Assembly: GCF_016820495.1 (NCBI RefSeq)
Contig: NZ_JADHDU010000002.1
Coordinates: forward strand, 413,001-477,000
DNA: 64,000 nt
Source of the DNA: Planococcus beigongshangi
GTDB lineage: Bacteria > Bacillota > Bacilli > Bacillales_A > Planococcaceae
Direction: 5' to 3'
Every line of letters starts with the position of its first letter. Position 1 is the first letter of the stretch. Shown one piece after another: positions 9,119-18,631 of this stretch. The notes under the pieces were generated by a model. The model was not told where the DNA came from. It was given only the letters and a program-made list of their open reading frames with translations, and searched no databases. The position numbers and the translations under genes were made by a program.

Positions 9119-10229
9119 GTTTTTTTAGGAAATAAGCAACGGCAGGCGCCGCCAGCAATAAAATAAAGAACAGGCGGAACAGATGGAAGCTCGTGATGAG
9201 CGCCACATCCGCCCCCGCTGCAAGCGCCGTGATACCCATTTCAGCCATGCCGCCGGGAGCTGCACTCAGGAAGAAATCGAGGAACAGATATTCCGGGAGA
9301 AGCGCGGACAGGATATAAGCAATCAAAACGGTGAACGCAATCAGCAGTACATTGTTTACGACGATGGCGAATGCCAGACGCATATTCATATTTTCCCGTA
9401 GCTTCTCCATTTGCAGGCCGAGATGTGCGCCGACGAGGAGCTGTGCAAGGATGGTGAGCAGCGGCGGCATCTCAATCAGAACGTCGCCGGTGAATGACTG
9501 GACGATCGCCATGACCAGCACCGGCGCCAATAATTCTTTTGCCGGAAATGAAAAACGCTTCATCAGCAGATAAGCCAGAACGCCCAAGAGGACCGCTGCG
9601 AGAAATGCCATCGGGGAAAAATAGTAGACCGCAGGCACAGCGATTTCTGACGCTTCCCTACCTGCGAGAAAAGTCGTGAGCAGCGGCACAATCGTTACGA
9701 CAAGGAAAATCCGGAACGTCTGCATCACCGAAACGACCGTGACGTTCGCGTTATTCACTTCTTCCGAGATGAGAACCATTTGAGACAATCCGCCAGGCAT
9801 CGAGCCCAGCAGACTCGTCTGGAGCGATTCGTTTGCCATCTTGCTGAATAAGAGGCCGAATAATAATGCGGCAATAATCACGGATACCGTCATAAAGAGC
9901 ATATATGGCAAATCCACCCATATCAGCAGCACCGACTCACGCGTAAACGAGGCACCGATCATGACACCCAGCAGGATGAGGCCGATGGTGCGGAAAATCC
10001 GCGGCCAGTAAAATTCCATTTTCGTAAACTGCCTCAGCAATAAAAGTGCCAGCATCGGCCCAAGCAGCCACGGTAGGAACATGCCGATTTGCTGAAATAG
10101 AAAGCCGGCCGCGATTGCGACCAGCGCAGTGCGTAATAATTTCAAAATGGTCCCAACTTTCTTCTCATATGAATCTATGTAATCTATCGTATCAGAAAAT
10201 GTGCGCTGGGTCGGCTTTGAAAGATGCAC
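9096..10229 (-). CDS. AbrB-family integral membrane protein
   Basis: A protein of up to 377 residues made almost entirely of hydrophobic helices in two similar halves. Each half contains a glycine-rich MPGGLSQM or APGGMAEMG segment (near 140 and 330), characteristic of the duplicated AbrB membrane family. These proteins are often mislabelled as regulators or ammonia monooxygenase. Proposed roles in the literature are transport; the substrate is unknown. The start is uncertain: GTG 10229 has a weak ribosome site, the first ~28 residues are not hydrophobic, and a later TTG before KLLRTALVA is possible. It occupies the place where B. subtilis has spoVID-ysxE between hemL and valS. Confidence 0.8.
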   Translation of the reverse strand: MHLSKPTQRTFSDTIDYIDSYEKKVGTILKLLRTALVAIAAGFLFQQIGMFLPWLLGPMLALLLLRQFTKMEFYWPRIFRTIGLILLGVMIGASFTRESVLLIWVDLPYMLFMTVSVIIAALLFGLLFSKMANESLQTSLLGSMPGGLSQMVLISEEVNNANVTVVSVMQTFRIFLVVTIVPLLTTFLAGREASEIAVPAVYYFSPMAFLAAVLLGVLAYLLMKRFSFPAKELLAPVLVMAIVQSFTGDVLIEMPPLLTILAQLLVGAHLGLQMEKLRENMNMRLAFAIVVNNVLLIAFTVLIAYILSALLPEYLFLDFFLSAAPGGMAEMGITALAAGADVALITSFHLFRLFFILLLAAPAVAYFLKKLDAKRAS

Positions 10230-10431
10230 TTTAACAAATTAGCATATCCATCCCAAAGCTGTGTATAAATCGAAACTCTCAATAATGTGCTTCCTTTCAA
10301 CTGCAAAGCCAGCGGAAATGGACGTCCTTCGTCCATTTCCAAAGTTTTTAAACGTGCAGCCGGGCTGTTTCGGCTGCATATCCATCATTGTCTTCCCAAG
10401 AGCAACCTCATCTCCCCTTCACCCGCAGTTA

Positions 10432-10469
10432 AAAACCCCGATTGCATGCTTTTCGCAGGCGAAAAGCGA
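10432..10469. repeat. 38-bp direct repeat with hairpin, copy A
   Basis: Identical over 38 bp to 10964-11001. It contains the stem GCTTTTCGC-agg-CGAAAAGC. Shorter relatives of the hairpin occur at 62285-62308 and 63663-63687, each just left of a 20-bp array. Confidence 0.9.
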
Positions 10470-10500
10470 AAGTGCGGACTTAAAAGTGGCTTTGGGATAT

Positions 10501-10860
10501 TTTATGAGTGGTTTTTGGAGTTCTATGATCATTCAGATGATTCTATGATCATTCAGATGATTCTATGATCACTCAGATGATTCTATGAGCACTCAAACGA
10601 TTCTATGAGCACTCAGCGGATTCTATGATCACTCAGATGATTCTATGATCATTCAGATGATTCTATGAGCACTCAAACGATTCTATGAGCACTCAGATGA
10701 TTCTATGATCACTCAGGCGATTCTATGATCATTCAGATGATTCTATGAGCACTCAAACGATTCTATGAGCACTCAGATGATTCTATGATCACTCAGGCGA
10801 TTCTATGATAATTCAGCGGATTCTATGATCACTCAAACGATTCTATGAGCACTCGCTACT
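10501..10860. repeat. 20-bp tandem array 1 (17 units plus leader unit)
   Basis: Seventeen units in perfect 20-base register from 10521, consensus TTCTATGATCACTCAAACGA. The first ~15 bases are nearly constant (TTCTATGATCACTCA or TTCTATGAGCACTCA) and the next four vary (GATG, AAAC, GCGG, GGCG). Units 7-10 (10641-10720) are repeated exactly as units 11-14 (10721-10800), an 80-bp higher-order duplication. The last unit is degenerate. A degenerate leader unit (10501-10520) matches the leaders of arrays 3 and 4. Confidence 0.95.
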
Positions 10861-10878
10861 TTTCCCCCGTCATTCATA

Positions 10879-10911
10879 AAAAAAGAGCAGCCGGACCCAC
10901 CGGCTGCTCCC
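10879..10911 (-). terminator. orphan terminator-like hairpin right of array 1
   Basis: GAGCAGCCGG pairs with CCGGCTGCTC and is followed on the minus strand by seven T. The haem operon has its own terminator at 11270-11302, so this one either catches read-through or ends an unrecognised short transcript. Confidence 0.7.
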
Positions 10912-10963
10912 TCCTCTCCGCACTTTCGGACGAAGTCCTGTAATCGGCTCTTTTCTTACATTG

Positions 10964-11001
10964 AAAACCCCGATTGCATGCTTTTCGCAGGCGAAAAGCG
11001 A
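10964..11001. repeat. 38-bp direct repeat with hairpin, copy B
   Basis: Perfect copy of 10432-10469 in the same orientation, 532 bp to the right, so that the pair brackets array 1. Confidence 0.9.
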
Positions 11002-11102
11002 CAAGACCGAGATTTAACTCCTATACTACCAGTATTCTGATTCTACTCATTATTTAAAAGTACAAAAAAATAATACTCCTATCAAAATGAAAAATAACCA
11101 AA

Positions 11103-11248
11103 CATATGGAGCAAAACAGCGCAGACTCCCAAGGGATTAGAAAGGGAGTTTGAAAGCCAACTCCCTTTCTAGCGAAGTGCTGAGATCCACTCGGGCGAAG
11201 TGGAACGAGCACGAGTTTTGGAAAGCGAAGCTGTTTTGCGGAATATCG
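11103..11248. repeat. MITE-like element, copy 1 (146 bp)
   Basis: The left end CATATGGAGCAAAACAG and right end CTGTTTTGCGGAATATCG form an imperfect terminal inverted repeat shared by four other loci (21105, 40347, 45845, 51063). The interior carries a GGGAGTT/AACTCCC hairpin. No coding potential. Confidence 0.75.
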
Positions 11249-11269
11249 ACTATCAATTCTTACCCCATC

Positions 11270-11302
11270 AAAAAACAGCCGGAAAAAATTCTCCCGGCTG
11301 TC
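11270..11302 (-). terminator. terminator of the hem operon
   Basis: On the minus strand CAGCCGG, an A/T-rich loop and CCGGCTG form a stem followed by TTTTTT, directly after the hemL stop. Confidence 0.85.
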
Positions 11303-11313
11303 TCTCCTCTTTA

Positions 11314-12600
11314 TTAACGTGCCAGTTTTGCGAAGACAGTATGGAACGCTTCAACAGTTTTGGCGATGTGTTCTTCGGTATGCGCTGTTGACAGGAACAT
11401 GCCTTCGAACTGGGACGGCGGAAGGAAGATGCCTTCGTCAGCCATCAGTTTATAGTAATCCGCAAACAACTCCAGATCGGATGTTTTGGCTGTTTCAAAA
11501 TCGACGACCTGTTCGTTTGTGAAGAAGAAGCCGATCATCGAGCCCGCACGGTTTACGGTGTGTGGAATATTGTATTTCTCAGCCGCTGCACGGAAGCCGG
11601 CTTCCAGCTGATCCCCGCGTTCGATGAACGTCGTGTAGCTGTCTTCGCTGAGGCGTGACAGGGTTTCGAATCCTGCACGCATCGCCAGTGGATTTCCGGA
11701 CAGGGTCCCTGCCTGGTAAATCGAACCGCTCGGTGCAACCTGCTGCATGATTTCACGGCGGCCGCCGAATGCGCCGACCGGAAGCCCGCCCCCGATCACT
11801 TTGCCGAGGCAAGTCAAATCAGGTGTTACGCCGTAATAGCCCTGCGCGCAATTAAAGCCGACCCGGAATCCGGTCATGACTTCATCAAAGATGAGGATCG
11901 TGCCGTTTTCAGTCGTCAGGTTGCGGAGCTCCTGAAGGAAACCTTCATTCGGTGGAACGACGCCCATATTGCCGGCAACCGGTTCAACGATTACAGCGGC
12001 AAGGTCATCGCCGAATTGGCGGAACGCTTCGCGGACGCTTTCCAGATCGTTGTATGGAACCGTGATCGTGTTTTGTGCGATCGACTCCGGAACGCCCGGT
12101 GAATCCGGCAGGCCAAGTGTCGCAACACCTGAACCCGCTTTGATCAGGAGGCTGTCGCCGTGTCCGTGGTAGCAGCCTTCGAATTTCAGGATTTTATTGC
12201 GTCCTGTATAACCGCGGGCTACACGAAGCGCACTCATCGTCGCTTCCGTACCGGAAGAAACCATGCGCACCATTTCAATGGAAGGAACACGTTCCATCAC
12301 AATATTCGCCATGTCATTTTCAAGAACAGTCGGCGCTCCGAATGAAGTGCCGAGTTCTGCCGTTTCCTGGATCGCTTTTACGACTTCAGGATGGGCATGC
12401 CCCAAAATCAGCGGCCCCCAGGAAAGAACGTAATCGATATAGGTATTGCCGTCGATATCAGTGATCGTAGCGCCATTTCCGGATGCCATGAAAATCGGAT
12501 CCATATTGACGGATTTAAATGCGCGTACGGGTGAGTTGACCCCGCCTGGCATCAATTTCTTCGCTTCATCGAATGCTGCTATTGATTTTTCGTATGCCAT
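11314..12600 (-). CDS. hemL: glutamate-1-semialdehyde 2,1-aminomutase
   Basis: A 428-residue PLP enzyme converting glutamate-1-semialdehyde to 5-aminolevulinate, the second step of the C5 haem pathway. The PLP lysine lies in [17 protein letters not shown] (near residue 265), and [12 protein letters not shown] holds the cofactor-binding Asp. It opens [18 protein letters not shown], typical of Bacillales HemL. It is the last gene of hemAXCDBL and its ATG abuts the hemB stop. In B. subtilis spoVID follows; here a repeat region does. Confidence 0.96.
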   Translation of the reverse strand: MAYEKSIAAFDEAKKLMPGGVNSPVRAFKSVNMDPIFMASGNGATITDIDGNTYIDYVLSWGPLILGHAHPEVVKAIQETAELGTSFGAPTVLENDMANIVMERVPSIEMVRMVSSGTEATMSALRVARGYTGRNKILKFEGCYHGHGDSLLIKAGSGVATLGLPDSPGVPESIAQNTITVPYNDLESVREAFRQFGDDLAAVIVEPVAGNMGVVPPNEGFLQELRNLTTENGTILIFDEVMTGFRVGFNCAQGYYGVTPDLTCLGKVIGGGLPVGAFGGRREIMQQVAPSGSIYQAGTLSGNPLAMRAGFETLSRLSEDSYTTFIERGDQLEAGFRAAAEKYNIPHTVNRAGSMIGFFFTNEQVVDFETAKTSDLELFADYYKLMADEGIFLPPSQFEGMFLSTAHTEEHIAKTVEAFHTVFAKLAR

Positions 12601-13581
12601 TTATTTCCCCTCCAGCCAGCGTACCGCATCTTTCGCGTGGTACGTCATAATGATATCCGCTCCAGCGCGTTTCATACTGAGCAAAGTTTCAAGAACGATT
12701 TTCTCTTCATCGACCCAGCCATTCAACGCAGCTGCTTTGACCATCGCATATTCGCCTGACACGTTATAGGCAACGATCGGCAAATCGAAATTATCACGCA
12801 CTTCGCGGATAACGTCCAAATAGGACAGTGCCGGTTTCACCATCAGGTAATCGGCGCCTTCTTCAACATCTGAAGCTGCTTCGCGCAGGGCTTCGAGGCG
12901 GTTTGCCGGATCCATCTGATAGGTTTTGCGGTCACCGAACTGCGGTGTTGAATGCGCGGCTTCACGGAATGGACCGTAATAGGCGGAAGCATATTTCACT
13001 GCATAGCTCATGATCGGGATATGCTGGAATCCTGCTTCATCCAGACCATAGCGGATTGCTGCCACGAAACCGTCCATCATGTTCGACGGAGCGATGATGT
13101 CAGCACCGGCTTTCGCCTGGGATACAGCTGTCCGGGCAAGAAGATCGAGCGATTCGTCGTTCAGGACGATACCGTTTTCGATCACGCCGCAGTGCCCGTG
13201 GTCGGTATATTGGCACAGGCACGTATCAGCGATGACCAGTAGTTCCGGATGGCGCTCTTTTGCAAAACGGATCGCTTCCTGTGTGATCGCATGATCGTGA
13301 TATGCTTCAGAACCGACTGCATCTTTATCATTCGGCACGCCGAACAGGATGACAGAAGGAATTCCAAGATCTACGACTTCATCCAATTCTTCACCCAGGC
13401 GGTCCATTGAAAAATGGAATACACCAGGCATCGATGAAATCTCCTCTTTGATATTTTCGCCTTCAACGACGAAAATCGGGTAGATGAAATCTTCTTTGTG
13501 AAGTCTTGTTTCACGCACCATCGCGCGAATGTTTTCGGATCCGCGCAATCTGCGGTGACGGTTGAATTTCAAATCTTTCAT
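12601..13581 (-). CDS. hemB: porphobilinogen synthase (5-aminolevulinate dehydratase)
   Basis: A 326-residue enzyme that condenses two 5-aminolevulinates to porphobilinogen. The metal-binding cysteine cluster [14 protein letters not shown] lies near residues 118-131, and Schiff-base lysines fall in [16 protein letters not shown] and [10 protein letters not shown]. The length is normal. It overlaps hemD by four bases (ATGA) and abuts hemL, within the haem operon. Confidence 0.97.
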   Translation of the reverse strand: MKDLKFNRHRRLRGSENIRAMVRETRLHKEDFIYPIFVVEGENIKEEISSMPGVFHFSMDRLGEELDEVVDLGIPSVILFGVPNDKDAVGSEAYHDHAITQEAIRFAKERHPELLVIADTCLCQYTDHGHCGVIENGIVLNDESLDLLARTAVSQAKAGADIIAPSNMMDGFVAAIRYGLDEAGFQHIPIMSYAVKYASAYYGPFREAAHSTPQFGDRKTYQMDPANRLEALREAASDVEEGADYLMVKPALSYLDVIREVRDNFDLPIVAYNVSGEYAMVKAAALNGWVDEEKIVLETLLSMKRAGADIIMTYHAKDAVRWLEGK

Positions 13582-14279
13582 GCTTTGCCTCTTCCTTTCG
13601 CTATTTCGTTGACGATATTCATATACGTATAATCAGCGGGTACAAAGTCGACATGGCCGCCTTCATCGAGGATCGCCTTTTCAGTTACATGGCCGATCGC
13701 CGCTATCTCTATATCCTTCCAATCCCCTCCGGCTTTCCGGTAAGCGGAAACTGCCGAAGGGCTGGCAAAGATAATCGTTTGATGTTTCATGTTCTTCAAT
13801 TGCTGTGCGTTTTCCAGCTTCAGGCTGGTGTCGTAAATCGTCCATTCATCGACCGGCAGCGGCATCGCTGCGATTGTATTCTTCGCAAGCGCCCCTTTTA
13901 TGAATAAACATTTCTGTCCGTCTGCGATTTCCGGAAATTCTTTCACGAACCAGTCGGCGCTGTAGACGGTCGGGATGAAATCCACCTGATAGCCGTTTGC
14001 TGAAAGGACCTCAGCCGTCTTTTCGCCGACAGCAGCGATTTTAAAGTCAACCGCCGCCCGCAACTGGCAAAACGCGGCAGCACTTGTGCGGCTGGTGAAA
14101 ATGAGCCAGTCGTATTCGGAGAAATCCGGCTTTTCCGCAGCGCGGATCGATGTCTCGATCAACGGCAGATAGACTGCTTCCCCGCCGAACTCTTCGACGC
14201 GTGCTGCAGCCTCAGCCGGCAAGGTCGAACCGGTGAAAACGATCGTTGTGCCTTCGAGCGGCTTTTCGCTCTTACACAT
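13578..14279 (-). CDS. hemD: uroporphyrinogen-III synthase
   Basis: A 233-residue protein, recognised mainly from its position between hemC and hemB and from weak family features: a two-lobed alpha/beta fold, [12 protein letters not shown] and [12 protein letters not shown] segments. It closes and isomerises hydroxymethylbilane to uroporphyrinogen III. HemD is poorly conserved, so operon context carries much of the call. The start overlaps the end of hemC by eight bases. Slightly short (B. subtilis about 262). Confidence 0.9.
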   Translation of the reverse strand: MCKSEKPLEGTTIVFTGSTLPAEAAARVEEFGGEAVYLPLIETSIRAAEKPDFSEYDWLIFTSRTSAAAFCQLRAAVDFKIAAVGEKTAEVLSANGYQVDFIPTVYSADWFVKEFPEIADGQKCLFIKGALAKNTIAAMPLPVDEWTIYDTSLKLENAQQLKNMKHQTIIFASPSAVSAYRKAGGDWKDIEIAAIGHVTEKAILDEGGHVDFVPADYTYMNIVNEIAKGRGKA

Positions 14280-15201
14280 TGCTCTCAGCGATGACGCGCT
14301 GGATCAGGTCATAGCCGCCCTGTCCGCTGATTTTCTCTGCAACGATACGTCCCGCTTCAACCGGATCTTTATCCGTTGCCGTCTCTTTATAGACCTGGTC
14401 CGCTTCCGGTGAAGCAATCAACCCGGTGAATGTGATTTCACCATTCTCAACCGTCGCGTATCCTGCAATCGGAACCTGGCAGCTGCCGTTCATGTCTTTC
14501 AGGAATTTACGCTCTGCATTCACTGCAAGCATTGTATCTTCATCATTGACTTTGGCAAGTTCTGCAAGTAATTCCGTATCATCTCCACGGCATTCGATCC
14601 CAAGTGCGCCTTGGCCGATAGCCGGCAGGCAGTCTTCGATACTCAGGAATTCAGTGACGATGTCATCTTTCCAGCCCATCCGCTTCAAACCGGCTGCCGC
14701 TAAAAGAATGGCATCGAACTCTCCTGACCTTAACTTTTCAAGACGTGTATCGATATTGCCGCGGATCCACTGGATATCAAGGTCCGGACGCAGTAAAAGC
14801 AATTGTGAACTGCGGCGGAGGCTGCTCGTTCCAACTTTTGCCCCAACCGGCAGATCCATGAATTTTATATGGTCATTGGCGATGAAGGCATCCCGCGGAT
14901 CTTCACGCGGCGGCACACAGCCGATAACGAAGCCTTCCGGCAGCACTGACGGCATATCTTTCATGCTGTGGACAGCAAAGTCGATTTCCTTATTGAAAAG
15001 GGCCTGCTCGATTTCTTTTACGAAAAGGCCTTTACCGCCAACTTTTGACAATGTCACGTCAAGGATGCGGTCGCCTTTGGTTATGATTTCCTTGATTTCA
15101 AATTCGAAAGGCGCTCCTGCAGCCTTCATTTTTTCGATGAACTGGTTCGTCTGCGTCAACGCGAGCTTACTTCTTCTAGATCCTACGATAATTTTTCTCA
15201 A
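14272..15201 (-). CDS. hemC: porphobilinogen deaminase (hydroxymethylbilane synthase)
   Basis: A 309-residue enzyme polymerising four porphobilinogens. The N-terminal [15 protein letters not shown], catalytic [10 protein letters not shown] (Asp), and [14 protein letters not shown] with the cysteine that anchors the dipyrromethane cofactor are all present. The start codon is TTG at 15201 with AAGG upstream. It is the third gene of the haem operon, after hemX. Confidence 0.96.
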   Translation of the reverse strand: MRKIIVGSRRSKLALTQTNQFIEKMKAAGAPFEFEIKEIITKGDRILDVTLSKVGGKGLFVKEIEQALFNKEIDFAVHSMKDMPSVLPEGFVIGCVPPREDPRDAFIANDHIKFMDLPVGAKVGTSSLRRSSQLLLLRPDLDIQWIRGNIDTRLEKLRSGEFDAILLAAAGLKRMGWKDDIVTEFLSIEDCLPAIGQGALGIECRGDDTELLAELAKVNDEDTMLAVNAERKFLKDMNGSCQVPIAGYATVENGEITFTGLIASPEADQVYKETATDKDPVEAGRIVAEKISGQGGYDLIQRVIAESNV

Positions 15202-15217
15202 TTCAATCCAACCTTTC

Positions 15218-16048
15218 CTAATACCAAAAATGGAATTCCGATAATCGGCTGCCGAGGAAGAAATTAATCAGCAGCACTAAAAATGCATATATATGAGCCA
15301 TTGAATAGGCAAAGCCGTTCAGCGTGCCTTTCCGGTGGCGCCATAAAACGAAGCTGTAGACGACCAACAGGATAAACGAACCGACGATTTTCAAATCGAA
15401 AATCGAAAAATCGACAAGCGCTATGTACGCCCACTGGAATCCGAGCACAAGTGACACAAACAGCAGCGAAATGCCGACGCCGATCGAAATCGTCATGCCT
15501 TTTTCCGTCTGCCCGAGTGATGGCAGGCTTCCCCATTGTTTCGTCCATTTCTTCTTCTTCAGCATGCGGTATTGCAATACATGGAGCAGGGAAAAAACGA
15601 ACGACAGTGAAAATGCAGCATATGACAGGATCGCAAAACTGATGTGGATAAACAGCAGTTCAGAGATCAGCGCCTCCCCAACCGGCGAACGGTCGATCTG
15701 CACCGGTGCGAATGTATGGATGGTCATGAAGATGAAACCAATGATATTCAGCAGGAATACTGCAAAATCAAAACGGTAAAAAATCCTCAATACCAGTGAT
15801 AACGTGACCAGCAGCCAGGCATAGAAATAAATGCCTTCAAACAACGATAAAATCGGGAAACGCTGCGTCTCGATGATATAAAACACCAGAAAAACCGTCT
15901 GCATCAGCCATACGACGCCAAGCAGCGACATCGCGATCCGAGCCGCCCTTTTCTCTTTATATATATAATCCAAAAAATAAAAAACAAGGCTGACAGCATA
16001 TAGAATAACCATAGCTTCGTGCAGCCTTGCCATTGTTATATCAGCCAT
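15218..16048 (-). CDS. hemX: HemX, CcsA-like membrane protein of the haem operon
   Basis: A 276-residue membrane protein with about eight helices, related to the CcsA cytochrome c assembly family. In B. subtilis HemX lowers the amount of HemA. An in-frame start at 16102 exists, but ATG 16048 has GGGG six bases upstream and gives 276 residues, the B. subtilis length. It lies between hemA and hemC. Histidines within [13 protein letters not shown] and [13 protein letters not shown] are candidates for haem contact, by analogy with CcsA. Confidence 0.92.
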   Translation of the reverse strand: MADITMARLHEAMVILYAVSLVFYFLDYIYKEKRAARIAMSLLGVVWLMQTVFLVFYIIETQRFPILSLFEGIYFYAWLLVTLSLVLRIFYRFDFAVFLLNIIGFIFMTIHTFAPVQIDRSPVGEALISELLFIHISFAILSYAAFSLSFVFSLLHVLQYRMLKKKKWTKQWGSLPSLGQTEKGMTISIGVGISLLFVSLVLGFQWAYIALVDFSIFDLKIVGSFILLVVYSFVLWRHRKGTLNGFAYSMAHIYAFLVLLINFFLGSRLSEFHFWY

Positions 16049-16132
16049 CCCATTCCCCTTCATTTCCATAGTTAAAGGCGCTTCGTATCTACATTTTAAC
16101 ATATAGATCCGAAAACGCCTCTCTCTAACCGA

Positions 16133-17506
16133 TTAGAATGAATATCCGGGTTGTTCCTGTTTTTGCTTTTGCTTGTCTTCCGCCGCTTTTTTAGATTTAG
16201 CCATGGCAGCGAGCGACTGCTTTTCAATCTGTACTTCGACTTCATCTTCTATACCGAAAATCTTCTGGAACAATTCCAGCTGCTCACGCGATTTCGGTGA
16301 GCCGCCCATTTCCTTCGCCTGAAGGATCGGCTCTTTCAATAATTGGTTGATAATCGATTTCGTATGTTTGTTCAGGATTTTCTTCTCGCGGTCTGTCAGG
16401 TCCGGCATCTTGTTCTCGATGCTCGCCATCGTTTCCGCCTGGATGCCTAGCGCTTTCTCACGCAAAGCTGAAATCACAGGCACTACGCCAAGAGTCGTCA
16501 GCCAGTCATTGAACTGTTCGGCTTCCTTGTCGATCATCGTCACGATTTCCGTAGCCGCGCGTTCACGCTCAGCGAGGTTGGCGTTGACGATGCCCTGCAT
16601 ATCATCGATATCGTATAGGAACACATTCGGCAAATCGCCGATACGCGGATCCATATCACGCGGCACGGCAATATCCACAAGGAATAAAGGCTTGCCTTTA
16701 CGCAATTTCTCCACGAATTGCATCAACTCAAGGTCGATGACGAAATCCTGGGCACCTGTAGAGGAAATCAGGATATCCGCTTCCAACAGCGCACATTGCA
16801 ATTCATTCAACGGTTTTGCACTGCCGCCGAATTTATCGGCCAGCCCGACCGCTTTTTCGAATGTCCGGTTGATGACCGTGATGCGGTCCGCTCCGCTGCC
16901 CTGAAGATTCTTAATCGCCAGCTCGCCCATTTTACCGGCCCCGAGGATGACAACATGTTTATTCTTCAATGTACCGAAGATCTTTTTACCGAGTTCCACA
17001 GCTGCATACGACACCGATACGGCATTTTCACCGATCGCTGTTTCCGTATGCGCTTTTTTCGCAAGCGTAACTGCTTGCTTGAATAATTGGTTGAAGACCG
17101 TTCCTGTCGTCCCGATTTCCTGGCCGGCAAGGAAACTGCCTCTCACTTGTCCAAGAATCTGCGTTTCACCAAGGACCATCGAATCGATCCCTGCTGTTAC
17201 GCGGAAAAGGTGCTCGACTGCTTCATCTTTTTCGTGGACAAATAAATACTGCGAAAACGCCTCCTGCGGAATATTGAAATAATCCGCCAGGAACTGCTTC
17301 ACATAATATTTTCCAGTATGGAGCTGGTCGACCACAGCGTAGATCTCCGTGCGGTTGCACGTAGACACGATGACGTTCTCCAATACGCTTTTCTGTTTGT
17401 TTAAGGCCTGCATCGCCTGCGGAAGTTCGTTTTCGATAAATGACAATTTCTCGCGGATCTCAACAGGTGCAGATCGGTAATTCACCCCGACTACTAGTGT
17501 ATGCAT
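16133..17506 (-). CDS. hemA: glutamyl-tRNA reductase
   Basis: A 457-residue enzyme reducing Glu-tRNA to glutamate-1-semialdehyde, the entry and control step of haem synthesis. The catalytic cysteine is Cys50 in [12 protein letters not shown]. The NADPH site is [13 protein letters not shown], and a C-terminal dimerisation helix follows. An in-frame start at 17533 would add nine residues, but [14 protein letters not shown] at 17506 matches the family. The promoter region contains a PerR-like box (17612-17626). Confidence 0.96.
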   Translation of the reverse strand: MHTLVVGVNYRSAPVEIREKLSFIENELPQAMQALNKQKSVLENVIVSTCNRTEIYAVVDQLHTGKYYVKQFLADYFNIPQEAFSQYLFVHEKDEAVEHLFRVTAGIDSMVLGETQILGQVRGSFLAGQEIGTTGTVFNQLFKQAVTLAKKAHTETAIGENAVSVSYAAVELGKKIFGTLKNKHVVILGAGKMGELAIKNLQGSGADRITVINRTFEKAVGLADKFGGSAKPLNELQCALLEADILISSTGAQDFVIDLELMQFVEKLRKGKPLFLVDIAVPRDMDPRIGDLPNVFLYDIDDMQGIVNANLAERERAATEIVTMIDKEAEQFNDWLTTLGVVPVISALREKALGIQAETMASIENKMPDLTDREKKILNKHTKSIINQLLKEPILQAKEMGGSPKSREQLELFQKIFGIEDEVEVQIEKQSLAAMAKSKKAAEDKQKQKQEQPGYSF

Positions 17507-17611
17507 GGGTTCAAAACACCTTTCACGTTCCATATTTCATATAAATAAGTATACCACTATCGGGGCATTCTAAGCCTCCGGAATTGTGAACAAGCAATGA
17601 AGTATGTTTAT

Positions 17612-17647
17612 TTAGAATGATTATAAACTAATTCTAGCATTGGTCAT
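17612..17647 (-). promoter_or_regulatory. hemA promoter overlapped by a PerR-type box
   Basis: TTAGAATGATTATAA at 17612-17626 matches the PerR consensus TTATAATNATTATAA at 13 of the 14 specified positions. It overlaps a candidate -10 TATAAT (complement of 17620-17625), which has ATGACC 16 bases upstream (complement of 17642-17647). In B. subtilis the same operon is PerR-regulated. Start-point mapping is inferred. Confidence 0.72.
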
Positions 17648-17751
17648 ATTGCGGGACAAGGATTAAGCTCTTATTCGAATTTGTCAGTTAACTTGGCGGC
17701 TGAAATGGGGCGTGGAGCGAGTTTTTGGACAGGCGGGGGCGGGTTCGCGGG

Positions 17752-17870
17752 TTCTATGATCATTCAAACGGTTCTATGATCACTCAAACGATTCTATGAT
17801 CACTCACACGATTCTATGATCACTCACACGATTCTATGATCATTCAAACAGTTCTATGATCACTCGGCTC
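17752..17870. repeat. 20-bp tandem array 2 (6 units)
   Basis: Six units in 20-base register, TTCTATGATCACTCACACGA-like, with variable blocks AAACG, CACACG and AAACA. It lies between hemA and ysxC in the same orientation as the other arrays. It lacks the clear hairpin and leader seen at the other three. Confidence 0.92.
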
Positions 17871-17934
17871 AAAAAATTGATCGGCTCAACCGATATTGCC
17901 GACTCAAACATCTTCATCTAATGAAAAACCACAG

Positions 17935-17991
17935 ATTTGAAAGCAGTCCGCATCCGCGGACTGCCCAGTGGGCGGGGTCAGCCCCGCCCGG
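17935..17991. repeat. double-hairpin GC-rich element, copy 1
   Basis: GATTTGAAAGCAGTCCGC, a four-base loop and GCGGACTGC form the first stem. CCCAGT then leads to a second stem, GGGCGGGG/CCCCGCCC. A copy with different loop bases lies at 34765-34821. It is 64 bp right of array 2. Confidence 0.88.
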
Positions 17992-18015
17992 TCCCTTGAC
18001 CAGCCATCTTTTCCA

Positions 18016-18042
18016 CAAAAAAAGCGCAGCCTGGGCTGCGCT
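18016..18042 (-). terminator. terminator of ysxC
   Basis: AGCGCAGCC-ca-GGCTGCGCT followed by seven T on the minus strand, immediately after the ysxC stop. Confidence 0.88.
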
Positions 18043-18049
18043 TCATCGC

Positions 18050-18631
18050 TTACATTCTTTTTTCGATTTCTTTCCAGGCTTCGTCGAAACCGAGTCCGGT
18101 TTCGGATGAGAAGATGATCAACGGATCTCTTTTATCCATTTCCAAGGTTTCGCGGACAATTTTCTTATGCTTGTCCCATTTGCCTTTTGGAATCTTATCC
18201 GCTTTCGTCGCGATGATGATGCACGGGATATCATAATGCTTCATGAAATCATACATGGCCACATCATCATTGCTCGGCGGATGGCGCAGGTCGACAATCT
18301 GGATCACTGCCCGCAGCGGTTCACGGTCTGTGATATAACGCTCGATCATCTTGCCCCATGCTTCGCGCTCGCTTTTCGAAACTTTGGCATAGCCATAGCC
18401 GGGAACATCCACATAGAAAAGCTTTTCTTCTATCTTATAGAAGTTCAGTGTTTGCGTCTTGCCCGGTTTTGATGAAGTGCGCGCCATGCTCTTGCGGCCG
18501 ATCATTTTATTGATGAAGGAAGATTTTCCTACATTTGAGCGTCCTGCCAGTGCAAATTCCGGCAGGCCGTCTTCCGGATACTGGTCTGGACGCACGGCAC
18601 TTATTACTAGTTCTACATTATGAACTTTCAT
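18050..18631 (-). CDS. ysxC: ribosome biogenesis GTPase YsxC/EngB
   Basis: A 193-residue TrmE-Era-EngA-like GTPase needed for late assembly of the 50S subunit. The P-loop is [13 protein letters not shown]3 lies in [11 protein letters not shown], and G4 is TKAD followed by KIPKGKW. The ATG overlaps the lonA stop (ATGA), so it is the second gene of a lonA-ysxC unit, as in B. subtilis. Confidence 0.96.
   Translation of the reverse strand: MKVHNVELVISAVRPDQYPEDGLPEFALAGRSNVGKSSFINKMIGRKSMARTSSKPGKTQTLNFYKIEEKLFYVDVPGYGYAKVSKSEREAWGKMIERYITDREPLRAVIQIVDLRHPPSNDDVAMYDFMKHYDIPCIIIATKADKIPKGKWDKHKKIVRETLEMDKRDPLIIFSSETGLGFDEAWKEIEKRM

Larger units (their letters stand above)
10230..11313. other. gene-free 1.08-kb repeat region
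   Basis: No credible gene. From left to right it holds a perfect 11-bp stem (10314-10324/10330-10340), a 7-bp GCAGCCG stem (about 10356-10378), a 38-bp direct repeat copy with the GCTTTTCGC/GCGAAAAGC hairpin and a 20-bp tandem array. After the array come a terminator-like hairpin (10879-10911), the second 38-bp copy, a MITE-like element and the hemL terminator. The array is also flanked by a 12-bp inverted repeat, CGAAAGTGCGGA at 10467-10478 and TCCGCACTTTCG at 10917-10928. Confidence 0.8.

Noticed and set aside
10261..10568. Two plus-strand reading frames reaching into array 1
   Set aside because: They run through hairpins and into the tandem units, have no ribosome site, and show no family features. 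The repeats simply lack stops in those frames.
10521..10860. Possible CRISPR array
   Set aside because: The variable part is only about four bases, units are 20 bp in total, and there are no cas genes. It is a tandem repeat, not repeat-spacer DNA.
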